Assembly (NCBI GenBank): GCA_019828595.1 | Contig: JAHQRK010000013.1 | Location: 1,643,501 to 1,707,500 of the forward strand | Source: Aphanomyces cochlioides | Taxonomy: Eukaryota > Oomycota > Saprolegniomycetes > Saprolegniales > Verrucalvaceae | DNA length: 64,000 nt | Direction of reading: 5' to 3' | Shown here: positions 54,639 through 64,000 of the stretch, one piece after another | Numbering within the stretch: the stretch's first letter is position 1 | Layout of the letters: every line of letters starts with the position of its first letter | Notes under the pieces: generated by a model | What the model saw: the letters and a program-made list of their open reading frames with translations, nothing else | What the model was told of the DNA's origin: nothing | The model's database searches: none | Position numbers and translations under genes: made by a program

Positions 54639-54912
54639 GGGTGCGTCTGGCAAAATTTCAAAATCAATATGGCATTTTCAGCTAAATTGGGATCAACGAT
54701 TTATGGCATATTCAAAATGGAGGTAAAACCTCTATTTCGTAAAATGGCATTTTGGGAGCCTCCAGTGAGTATATCCCAACCAAAAATATTGGATTTGGTA
54801 CAAAACTCTTTGAGATGAACAAGTTCATATTTTGACCTAAATTATTGAATTTGGCCTCAAAATGGCATTTTGGGCCTATTTATTGTAATATTTTCGGTTG
54901 CCAGACGGGCCC
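54639..54912. mobile_element. Tourist-like MITE, 274 bp
   Basis: Terminal inverted repeats GGGTGCGTCTGGCAA (left) and GGGCCCGTCTGGCAA (right, reverse complement), 13 of 15 matching. Flanked by the duplication TAA at 54636-54638 and 54913-54915. AT-rich interior without ORF. The TIR and the TWA-type target site fit the PIF/Harbinger (Tourist) class. Confidence 0.82.
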
Positions 54913-54922
54913 TAAAATATAA

Positions 54923-56109
54923 TGTGGTAGAGCGAGCTAAGGAAAAGCCCGCTGTGGCCGCAAGAAAAGAGAAAAGAGGGGGGCGGGGCGAAGGTTAGAA
55001 GGGCAGCTGGATCTTCTACGCGGGGTAGTCAATGGTACTGCTCCAACAAAAGAAGCGGATGGTAGACACGGCCAGTAGGTTGAAAGGTTACTGGTAACGC
55101 ACGATGGCGGGGTGTTGTCCCGACTGAGATCGACTTGTATGAACAAGGGGGGATTTTGGACTCGACCACTCACGCGAACGCTGCGCTTGTGGGAGCAAAT
55201 TGGAAACTGAATAAATAGGTCATGCTCCGTGAGGGTTTTCGACAGATCCCACAACTCCTTCCTGCTGTCTTGCCTGGCGACGGACTCACCGGGAGCACAA
55301 CACTGACCGACGAACTACAGGCTCAGCCCCATCAGAGAGCACATGGTCGCTACGACGAAGTACAGCTTCAGCCGCAAAACCCGGAGTCATGTTATTTCCT
55401 TAAGCTCTAGCTCCATCCTCGATGCGATACTCACAATTGCTCACTCTGTCGTCACTCGCACGCCGCTGGTCTTGATAGGCCCTTCGTATTCTTGCTCGGC
55501 GAACGATACACTTTCTGTTGCTTTTTCCACCACTTCGGCTAACCATTGGTTGGCGTCACTTCTGATCCCCTTGCCACGACAAATCTGGTCCGTCCGTGTC
55601 ATCGTACGGTCGTATAAGCAGTACTCAATGATTACGAAGGTGGCCGTCGTTTCGGTGCACGAGAGCTTGCGTTGAGTTGATCGTCTGTACGGTGCTGGCG
55701 TATCGCTCAAGTGCTTGGTAGTACATTGCTCCGTGGTTCCACACACGGCACGCTACATTGATACCGGCTCCTTGCGCTTCAGCAACCATGGGGCTTGGAT
55801 CCTGCCCACCTTGACTTCAGGCCAACCTTGGATGTGGGCAGCTTCAAGGCAGTCATGATCAAGTTGATGAAACGCCCGGCATTGAGCGTCTCCTCCATAT
55901 CTGCCGCCTCGCTTGGCGAGATGATCGCCCACCGTCGACACGCATGCTCGGGATAGATTGCCACAGGGCCTACACAGCAGTGCCATAGGGTAGGTAGACT
56001 TCTCAACATGGACGAGCCAATGGTGAGTTGCGATCCGCTATCACTCGTCCTCATTTGGACTTGCATAACTGTTCCCTCGCGGTCGACCTGGTCTTCATGA
56101 CAGCTTCAC
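54923..56109 (-). repeat. Candidate Gypsy-B 3' LTR
   Basis: On the - strand a purine tract GAAGAAAAG ends just before TGAAGC at 56109, and the region ends ...CTACCACA at 54923, giving TG...CA ends. Without the partner LTR this cannot be confirmed. Confidence 0.35.
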
Positions 56110-56313
56110 TTTTCTTCGCGACAATCGGTCAAATTAGCCAGCTTCCTCACAAGCCACCCCTGGCGCATCGTGACGTCAACGACGTGAACGACAGCCACCC
56201 CAGGTTGCAGCAACTTGCATGCGTTGGACGGTTTCACTGGACCATGCTAGTTGTTCGATTTCTCCACCATGACAAACCATTTTCCTTCAGACGACAATTC
56301 AGCTTGATCAGTG

Positions 56314-57035
56314 ATGGCCACAAGAGGGCCTCGCACGCGATCATCCATGGCAAGTGACTCTTCCGACCTTGAGCCCAAGCGAGCTCCCAATCTTGAAGGC
56401 AAGCCTCAAGCTATACGCCACAAGGACAAGACAAGCAAACCACCCCTGTTCGCACCACAGTTTTTCGACACGTCTTCTCCATTCAACACTGCTCCTCTTC
56501 CTGAATCACCAAAGGCTAACAATACTTCGCCCAATCCAGCCGAAGGGCCAATACCACGCCTCCTAAAAGGATCTTCTTGACGCGCAAAACTGAACGCCGC
56601 AAATCACAGACTCAGTCCCAACCATCGCAAGGTTCTGACAGTGAAATCGAATTCAAGGATGATGTGCCAGGTCCGTTCAGTAATGATATAGCCAGCGAGA
56701 TGAAAAACCAAGCGGCTCACATTGGGCAGTTACATTGCCAGATGGACAAGCAAGCAGCAGAGCTTGCTGAGATGTCGGACAGGGTTGTCAAGTATGGGCA
56801 AGCCATCGTCCAGTTGTCCCAAACGATTGAACAGCTCAAATTGTCAGCTGGTGATTCCAAAGGGAGTAGACAATCAATTGATTTGTGCGGCATGATGACA
56901 ACACAGGGCCGCCCTTGCCGCAAATCAAAAGCCAGATGTCCATATCGACGCGGCGGTACTCATCCACCTCAACCGACAGTTGATATGGGAGGCGACGAGT
57001 CCTCAACCGCTTCTTCAGAGGGCTCAGCCAACTAG
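56314..57035 (+). pseudogene. Gypsy-B antisense gene 1: coiled-coil protein with Cys module
   Basis: Counterpart of the Gypsy-A gene at 36125-36760. ATG 56314 (or 56347). A Ser/Pro-rich N-terminus is followed by a one-base frame break at about 56540-56578, because the downstream frame is open but has no ATG. Then comes a coiled coil ('QAAHIGQLHCQMDKQAAELA', 'YGQAIVQLSQTIEQLKL') and the module C-x9-C-x6-C ('LCGMMTTQGRPC', 'KARCPYRRGGTH'). The order matches Gypsy-A although residues outside the module barely align. Unknown function. Confidence 0.6.
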
Positions 57036-57097
57036 AGGATCTCGTAACGTTCATAATGCTTTTTTTTCTTTTCGTGCTTCATTCTCCAATTTGCATC

Positions 57098-57898
57098 ATG
57101 GCGGACTCAGGAGGTCGCAGTCCAGCTAACCGCTTTTGCATCCGCAGCGCTAGCCCACCAATGCCTCGTCAGTTCTTCCAAGACCAGATCAATTTCGTTC
57201 TCTTGCGCTTGAGAGAGGTCCGAAGCACTTTCCAAGGGTTCCACAAGGGGCTTGAGGTCGTGCGAGAAACTCTCGAGAACATGCGCAACGTCTTCGAGCA
57301 AGCTGACGGCCGACTCGAACTGGTGCGTGACGATTGCAATCTTGCCCATGGTCGACTCGACCACCTACATGAGGAATTTCGGCCCGCTAATGATCGCCTC
57401 GAGCAATTGCGCAACGACCTCTAGCTTGCCAACAATCGTCTGGGGCAAGTGCAAGCCAACTGCCACTCTGTTTCGGAAGCGCTGAAGAACTCGCGCGATG
57501 ATTTCACCGATGTCACTGGCCGCATCGAACAGTTGTGCGGCGATTTCCAGCTCGCCAATGGTCGTCTCGAGCAGCTTCATGATAGCGATAAGCTCAACCA
57601 AGATCGCTTAGCGCTGCACGAGCTTGACATGGCGGCGATTAGAATGGCCATCAAGGAGCTCGGCATGGCTATCATGCGGCTGAACGACTTCGTCGGCTCG
57701 CTCACCCACGCGCATCGCTTGCCTCATCGAAATGATCCTCAAAACCCAGGTACTTCAGCCGCCCCTCTCTGCCATGGCATAGCAGTCGGCGATGATGGAG
57801 CTCCAGCAAATGGCTGCCCTCACTTCCGAGAAGACTGTCCATTGCGTTTCAGCTGCCATGCGGAAACTAATGCGCCCAAGATCGAGCTCTCTGACTGA
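57098..57898 (+). pseudogene. Gypsy-B antisense gene 1b: long coiled coil with Cys module
   Basis: ATG 57098, 266 codons, one in-frame TAG at 57422-57424. The body is a repetitive coiled coil with a recurring unit of about 18 residues of the form 'LANGRLEQLxxD' (seen near 'GRLELVRDDCNLAHGRL', 'NDRLEQLRNDL', 'GDFQLANGRLEQLHD'). The stop replaces a position that is Gln in the neighbouring unit. The C-terminus has C-x14-C-x6-C ('ANGCPHFREDCPLRFSCH'). It appears to be an extra, expanded relative of gene 1 not present in Gypsy-A. Role unknown; a particle-associated or scaffolding protein is one possibility. Confidence 0.55.
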
Positions 57899-58051
57899 CC
57901 ATCGCACAGAGACATCCTTCGATGATCGTTCTTGTAAGTCTCCAATACAGAGTGTTCGTCCTTTTGATAAGCTATCGTGATTGGTTGTCGCCAATAAAAT
58001 CCATTCAGTCAATCCATCAATCGCACACATCAACTTCTTCTCAACCGCAGG

Positions 58052-59298
58052 ATGCCATCACCAAAGAGAGACCAGGAGGCCATCAACAAGCAGGGCAATA
58101 GTCATTCTTCGATGTCTACCACACATCTCGGAGCAGTTATGGAGCGCGTGCGCACCGAAGCAGCAATCAATGAGCTGGATGGGATGCTCCAGCTTCAGAG
58201 CCAACTCCTTGATCCGCACATTCCGAACTCCCGTCTCGCATCAGAAGACCTGACAGCATTGGCCAAGGTCGTGGGTGGCACTCTAAAGGACCTGAGTCTG
58301 CTCACACAGCAAACCGGCGACGAATGGAGCGGCAGTCCTGAGTCAATCGCCGCATATGTTGATTGTTCCCATATTCTGCTGCTTCAGGCTCACCATCAGC
58401 TGGGAGCACTCACACTTCACGCCCTTCGAGGACAACACCAATCCTTACAGCGCATTGAGGCGTTCGAGGCCAAGGTAAACCGCCATATTTCATACCACCT
58501 GACCAACAACAATAGCTGGAAGCCCTGCAATTGAGTAACGAAGCTACCCCACTCATTCAAACGCCATCTGATGGTGGATCTCCAATCACTTCTTCGGTTG
58601 CTGCTTCGGCGATTGTGTCTGCTGGCGGGAATTCGCCTGCTCAGCCAACTCAGGGTCCAACAAAGACATCCAAGGGTAAACCCACTGCCAGTCTTGCTCC
58701 CGCTGAGTGCATCTCAATCCTCTCGTCGTCTGAAGACGACAGTGACCCTCAAGATTCTGACTTTGACATGCCAGATGAGGGGAACCAGCAAGCGAACGAC
58801 GCTTCCTCCGATGACTCGTCAACAGACGGCCGCCAATCTCGATACACTAAGTACTTCGAGAGTACACAGGTTGTCGGTACTCAAGAGTCTAGACGATACC
58901 GCACTGCATTCAAGGCTGGCCTCTGCGACCACCTGTATCCCAATGGCGATCGTTGTCAAATGCTAAGAGACCAGTGCCCGAACTACCAGAGCGGATCCCA
59001 CCCTGAACAGTGCCGCTGGGTAACGACCAAAAACGGCGGCGCGCGGTGCAAACGTGTCATGGCAACTTGTCATCACCACAATTGGTGGTTGCCAGTGCCC
59101 AAGCCTGGCACACTTCGAGAGCGCGTCGTCAAGTACCATCCGGAAGTGCCCAAACCACCTGGTCGAAAAACCAAGCGCGAGCTTCAAACCAACCATGGGA
59201 CTCCACCAAACTCCAAGGGTAAACGTAAAGCCAAACACAAACCAAACAACAGCCCACCCAAGTCGTCTGCCGTAGAGATCAAGCCAATGCTCATCTAG
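58052..59298 (+). CDS. Gypsy-B antisense gene 2: helical-acidic protein with two Cys modules
   Basis: Two exons, 58052-58474 and 58516-59298, joined by a 41-nt intron (GTAAAC...AATAG) that restores the frame. The product is 401 residues and intact. A helical N-terminal domain (about 1-150) is followed by a Ser/Asp/Glu-rich acidic stretch ('SILSSSEDDSDPQDSDFDM'). Then come two Cys modules: C-x9-C-x6-C ('LCDHLYPNGDRC', 'DQCPNYQSGSH') and C-x11-C-x6-C-H-H-H ('GGARCKRVMATCHHHN'). The tail is very basic (Lys/Pro-rich). It is convergent with pol and overlaps it by four bases at CTAG, each strand reading TAG. The acidic, Cys-module and basic layout would suit a nucleic-acid-binding protein; that is inference. 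Confidence 0.68.
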
Positions 59299-62200
59299 GT
59301 AGAGTTCAAATTTTCATAACTTCTGTCGGCATAACACGCAATTTTCTTCATATGCAATACACAAAATAACCAATTTCCATTCCATTCCACAATCACATTC
59401 GATTCTGCATGCAACTCATCTTGTACCATCATCGCCAAACGATCAAATCCCAACCTCACTCTTTCAAAATCGTAAATCAACTCTGTTGGGGGTATATTGA
59501 TCAGGGCTTCCCATTTCCATGGACCACCGATGGTGAATTGCACTTCGTATTCCTTCGTGCCACGCCGATGGCGCACATTTCTCACGGCAATGATTCCAGG
59601 CCTTCCACGGAGCACCTCGTCACGGTCTGGTCGACCACCGACAAAAGAATCATCTGGTAGTGTCAACTCGGCATCGAGATCCACCGGCGGTACATTCTCC
59701 AGTATATCCACGGGGCGCTGCAGAAATTCACTTCGCGGTTTCAAGCGCGAGTCATGGACTACTGCATGGAAGCGGTAGTTCTTGCCAGTGTGCTGCACCT
59801 TGAGCTCAAGCTCGCTAGAGTAATCATTCGGTCGTGACAATACGCGGAAGGGACCATGCCATCTGTGGGCGAGTTTCACCTTGACGCCTGGCTTTACCTG
59901 GTCAATGTATAACCAAACAGCGTCCCCCACTTGGATACGTCTATCCGCGTTGGGGGGTAATCGCTCATTGTGACGACGGGCTCGTTCAGCAATCGCAGCT
60001 GCCACCAAGTCTCTTACCAAGGCGTTGCAGTAGACTTGATGTTGGTGCACTTGCAACCTCCATCGATATGCTTCTTGCTCCACTTCCGTCTTGACCGTGG
60101 GTAAGCTTGCTGTGATCGTTGTATGCGGATCCCACCCATGCATCAAGAAGGATGGTGTCTCACGTCGGGTGGCAGAGATCGAGGTGTTCATGGCGAACAA
60201 TAACCTTTCGGCCCATTCATCCCAGTCTCGCTGTTTTGGGTCTTGAACATAGTGCTTGACCGACCTGACCATCACCTGAATCGCTCTCTCGGCCGTGCCA
60301 TTTGCTTGAGGACGATAAGCAAATGTTGGCATCTGCTTCTGACCAAGCATTGTGCAGAAATGCTTAAACACATCCGACATGAATGACGGCTCCCGATCGT
60401 GCCGAAGCTCGCGACATGCACCAAACCGACGGAAGACTGCTTCCTCGAATGCTGCTGCAACTGTCTGTGACTGCCTGTCAGCCGTGGCTTTAGCCATGAT
60501 ATAGCCAGTGAACACGTCAACAAAGACAACCAGCTGTGAGTTTCCACGGAAAGACTTGGGCATGTCAGTAGCAATATCCATGCAAACAACGTCCATAGGA
60601 CCATTCGGGATCAAGTTTCCTGGACTAATGGCAGAGAAATTCGGTGGTGGCGCCGCGGTATTACAAGTCGAGCAGCTGGCTACGTATGATTTAATGTCAG
60701 CACACATTGTGTTCCAATAGAAGTGAGCACGAGCGTTCTCATACGTTCGTCCAAATTTCACGTGCCCGCCTTGAGCATCGTCGTGGCAATGAAATAGCAC
60801 GACCTGTACCAGGGCTCGAGGGATTACCAATCGCCACTTCATTTGCTCTTTCTGGCTTCGTTTTGTCGTCCAGTCGACCCGATAGAGGGCATTCTGCTCT
60901 CCAATCTCGAATTCCCCGACACGCTTGGCTATTGAGCGGCATTCAGCTTCCGTCAAGTGGTCAATTTCGCCTCGCAGGTAACACTTTATATCAGCGATTT
61001 GTTTTTCTCTGTCCTGCGATTGACTAATACGGTCCAACCTCAACGCTGCCAATTGTTCGCTTGGGCCACCAGTAAAGGCCATGATCGACGGGGTTCGTCC
61101 GGATGGATGGAGCAGCTCAGGGAGGCAATTCTTCTTCTGTAAACTTTGCAACGTCGCCTCATCATCAATTCGCTTTCCAATTCGATCCTGTAGGGCCATC
61201 GAGGCCAGCATGTCGGCTGCAGCATTCCACTTGCGATGGACGTGGTGAAACTCCACGTCGATGATCTTCTTTTCCAATGCTTTTACTTGCTGCAGACATT
61301 CAAGCAGGTGGTCTTGTCGACTCTGCATCCACCCGAGCGTCTGATGTATAACCAACCTAGAATCACCAAACACCACCGGGCGAACAAGACCCAACAAAGA
61401 AACCCGTTCCAAAGCTGCGATAACACCATGATATTCAGCCAAATTCACCGTAGCTTCCATAAACACACCATTCTCAGCCCAAATGATTTTCCAGCGCGGT
61501 AATCTCCAAATCACGAACCCATAACTTCCAAACTTCTCCTTCATCTTGATTGCTCCGTCGAAAGTGACCACTACAACGTCTTCATCATCGCCAAATGTGG
61601 GCAGCACTGATTCGCGTCGCACAACCGGCACTTCCTTTGCCTTGTTTGGTCGATAGAGCTCATAGTCGGCTAGCGTGGAGGCATCGGGTGGGTGTAGGAC
61701 CTCTAGGAGTCGTGCTGGCAAGGCCCACCTATCATCCAGTTCAACAACTTCTACGACTCGGATCGTCCAGGGTGACAAAACAGCGGCCCAAGGCAGATGA
61801 TCGGCCTTTCCACGTTTGTCGGCCAATACCCATTTCAGGAGCCCGTGACGACTGTAAACAACCAGCTACATGTTCCGCAATTCGTAATAGCACACCTTGA
61901 CAGCTCGCAGCAAAGCGAGGGCTTCTTTAGCCCATTCCTCATACCTTGGCTCGGCTCCTTTCAATGTTCGTCCACAGAATCGCACGGGATGTAGAACACC
62001 TTCGTACTCTTGACAGATTGTCGCCGAGATTGCCCACGTGGTGGTGTACAACAACACATGAAATTCCAACTCAGGGTTAGCATGCTTCAACAAGGGGGTG
62101 GATGAGTAAGCGGCCTTCAGATCCTCGAAAGCCTTCGTCGCTGCAGGAGAAACCACCCCGTGTCTTAACTCTTCGTCGGATATTTCATACAAGCAGCCAG

Positions 62201-64000
62201 CCATGATTGAGTAATTCTCAATGAAGCGACTGTAGAAGTTCAGTGAGCCGAGGAAGGATTGCATCTCCTTCAAACAACTGGGGAACGGCATGGCTAGAAC
62301 AGATTCTAGTCTTCTGGGCTTCGCAGCCAGTCCATCCTTAGAGATAATATGGCCCAGGAAGTCCGTCGCATGCTTGCCAAAACTGCTCTTGAGTGCGGAA
62401 ATGCTAACGTTGAAATAAGTCAGCCGAGTGAGGATGCGGTTTGTCAGCTCAACTATGCCGTCCCATGTGGTCGCGCCGTCACTAATGTCATCAGCGAAAG
62501 AGGTGCGGTTTGCAGGTGGCGGGAGCAGGCGGGAATCGCACTGGTAGCCCAACTTGAACATATCAACTGGTTCGCCGTTCTCGTCTTCTTCAGGCGTCCC
62601 AGGCGGCATATCCACGAAGCCAAACAACGCGTTGGTGATCATCCGCTGGTACACCATGGGTGCATTCTTCAGATCTTGGGCCAAGCGGGTCCATTCGAAG
62701 TGTCCGAGTGCACAGATAAAAGCACTGACTCGCCGGGCTCACTTAGTTGCCCTCACGACCCAAAATCCCGAGGCGTTGTCCAGCGATAGAAACCATTGCA
62801 TCGCATGAAAGTTGGCCAACATGCCATCCAGAGTGGGCATAGGCGAGCGCTTGGGCTCCTGCAAGTCATTGATCTGACGGTAATCAATGCAGAGGCGAAT
62901 ATCTTTACCACCTTTCTTCAAGACGATTACAATTGGCGATGCCCATGGTGAGTTAGAGAAGGTGATGAGTCCAAAATCCAACAGTCCACGTAACAGCTCA
63001 AACTGCTTGGTCAAGTATTCGGGCCGGATGCGTCATGCTCGATCAGCAATGGGTTTGGCGTCGCCGGTGTCAATGTCACACACAGCGCCCTTCGCTGGCG
63101 GAGGTAAACCGTTCCCTGACTTGATGAAATATTGCTTGAACTTCCGCAGTACGCGCTTCATCTTCTCTTTCTCATCGTCAGCCAAACCAATTTCCCCCAC
63201 ATCCAGTTGCTCAGGATCGAAGGGCTCAACTTCTCGAGGCACATCTGGTATAATCGCAAGCTGCTGTTCCATTTCTTCTGTGGTCAAATCGATACCCTCT
63301 CGCAGCACAACTTCAGCAGCCAGTTCCCGTTGATCCAAGTTCTCTGGGGGCTTATCCAAAAGGAATATTGACGGCGGCGGCAACGTCGCTCTAAAGTCGC
63401 ACTCTTGGTAGGCAAATACCAAATTCCTGGACATCAACTCCCTTGCACCGTCGCGCGCCACTTCTGCATTGTCGCCATCTTCTCTTATGATGCACAACTC
63501 GCCGTTCGACATCAGGAGTTGCTTTGGAGATGGTGCTGGCTCTTTCCAAGGCTCATTGTCGGCTGCATCAATGGCCAGTTGATCAAACCGTCTCCGATAC
63601 TTGGACGAGTGTCGTCCTTCCCAAGCATCCGCTGTCCATTCGCGATGTCGCGCACTGTCGGTACGAATCATCGGCCAATTGTTCAGACTTGGTGGGCGTT
63701 CTCCCCTCATTGACACGGCGCCAATTATAGTTCCAGCTGTCATAGACACCAGTTTGTCGCTGATATTGACGACCCGGTACGCGACTGGTCGGCCCTTGGG
63801 TCCCTTTAATGCAGTCGCTATCCAACGATGATTCCGGTGGACCCAAAACTCCAGTTTTTCCGGTGCTTCGCTTGGCAATTTGCGCAATTGGATGATTTTG
63901 GCTTCACCAGGGTCCAGATCAAGGTTGTATTCCAGCCGCACGTATACGAGAAATCCTCGTTGGTAGCGCACGGGTTGTTCTAGCAGGGCGACAAACTCGC
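59295..64000 (-). pseudogene. Gypsy-B pol (5' partial)
   Basis: One frame from the window edge to TAG at 59297-59295, broken by TGA 63035-63033, TGA 62741-62739 and TAG 61868-61866. Protease N-terminus lies outside. Present: RT ('LKKGGKDIRLCIDYRQIND', 'FLSLDNASGFWVV', 'LKNAPMVYQRM'), the same insertion as Gypsy-A before 'SFADDISDG', and a degenerate RNase H tether ('LLYTTTWAISATI'). Also present are a second RNase H ('FDGAIKMKEKFGSYGFVIW', 'NLAEYHGVI', 'GDSRLVIHQ') and integrase with HHCC and D ('MDIATDM'), D ('RHDREPS'), E ('ANGTAERA'). The C-terminal chromo-like module is also kept. Apart from the three stops the domains look undamaged. Confidence 0.88.

Larger units (their letters stand above)
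54923..64000 (-). mobile_element. Gypsy-B: second Ty3/Gypsy element with antisense genes (partial)
   Basis: Runs on the - strand from beyond the right window edge. Pol occupies 59295 to >64000, antisense genes 56314-59298 lie on the + strand, and a terminal region, probably the 3' LTR, occupies about 54923-56109. Pol protein similarity to Gypsy-A is clear throughout but moderate, so the two are different families of one lineage. Gag, the 5' LTR and the primer site are outside. The left boundary (TG at 54923) is tentative. Confidence 0.75.

Noticed and set aside
58454..58531. Gypsy-B gene 2 read as two separate genes (58052-58534 and 58531-59298)
   Set aside because: The second has no ATG at its start, and a GTAAAC...AATAG intron joins them in frame with the same domain order as Gypsy-A.
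1..64000. CRISPR arrays, tRNA or rRNA genes
   Set aside because: No regular spacer-repeat array and no convincing tRNA or rRNA signature was seen by eye; a tRNAscan or Infernal run would be needed to exclude small RNAs.

Overview
The window looks like nuclear DNA of an oomycete, most likely a saprolegnialean (Aphanomyces/Saprolegnia-like) water mould. The evidence is a PL3 pectate lyase beside a secreted trypsin-fold protein, eukaryotic genes with very short GT-AG introns (about 40-60 nt), ankyrin proteins of the 'GHLxVVxFLH' style, and Ty3/Gypsy, Ty1/Copia and PIF/Harbinger elements. The genus is an inference. All functional calls were made by eye from motifs.

Host genes lie in two blocks. 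Left block (1-18.2 kb): PL3 pectate lyase (partial), a trypsin-fold protein that has lost catalytic residues, a small membrane protein, an RluB-type pseudouridine synthase (six exons), a FANCJ/BRIP1-type Fe-S DNA helicase divergent from a multi-pass membrane protein, an ABHD1/3-type alpha/beta hydrolase, an unknown coiled-coil ORF and a PI31-type proteasome regulator. Right block (37.7-54.3 kb): a small membrane ORF, an AAAP amino-acid permease, two ankyrin paralogues, a small hydrophilic 'GAGxHNWG' protein, a SAMHD1-type HD dNTPase, a coiled-coil multi-exon gene, Mediator subunit MED7 and a multi-pass membrane protein.

The blocks are separated by about 18.3 kb of nested mobile DNA (19.2-37.6 kb). 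A Ty3/Gypsy element (here Gypsy-A, + strand) has a Ty1/Copia element inserted in its left LTR (19320-23827, 5-bp target duplication GCCAA) and a PIF/Harbinger transposon inserted at the 3' end of its pol (31251-33698, 3-bp duplication AAT). A second, diverged element (Gypsy-B, - strand) fills the right end (about 54.9 to >64 kb) next to a 274-bp Tourist-like MITE.

The most unusual content is a cassette of antisense genes carried by both Gypsy elements between pol and the 3' LTR. Each cassette encodes (1) a low-complexity/coiled-coil protein ending in a short Cys module and (2) a larger helical-acidic protein ending in two tandem Cys modules. All modules fit C-x(9-14)-C-x(6)-C, usually followed by His. 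In Gypsy-B gene 2 appears to contain a 41-nt spliceosomal intron, and its stop codon is shared with that of pol on the other strand (CTAG). Gypsy-A also shows a textbook -1 frameshift signal at the gag/pol junction. Both elements encode a catalytically degenerate tether RNase H followed by a second, intact RNase H. The Copia element appears to use a half-tRNA-iMet primer site whose ATG is also the gag-pol start codon.
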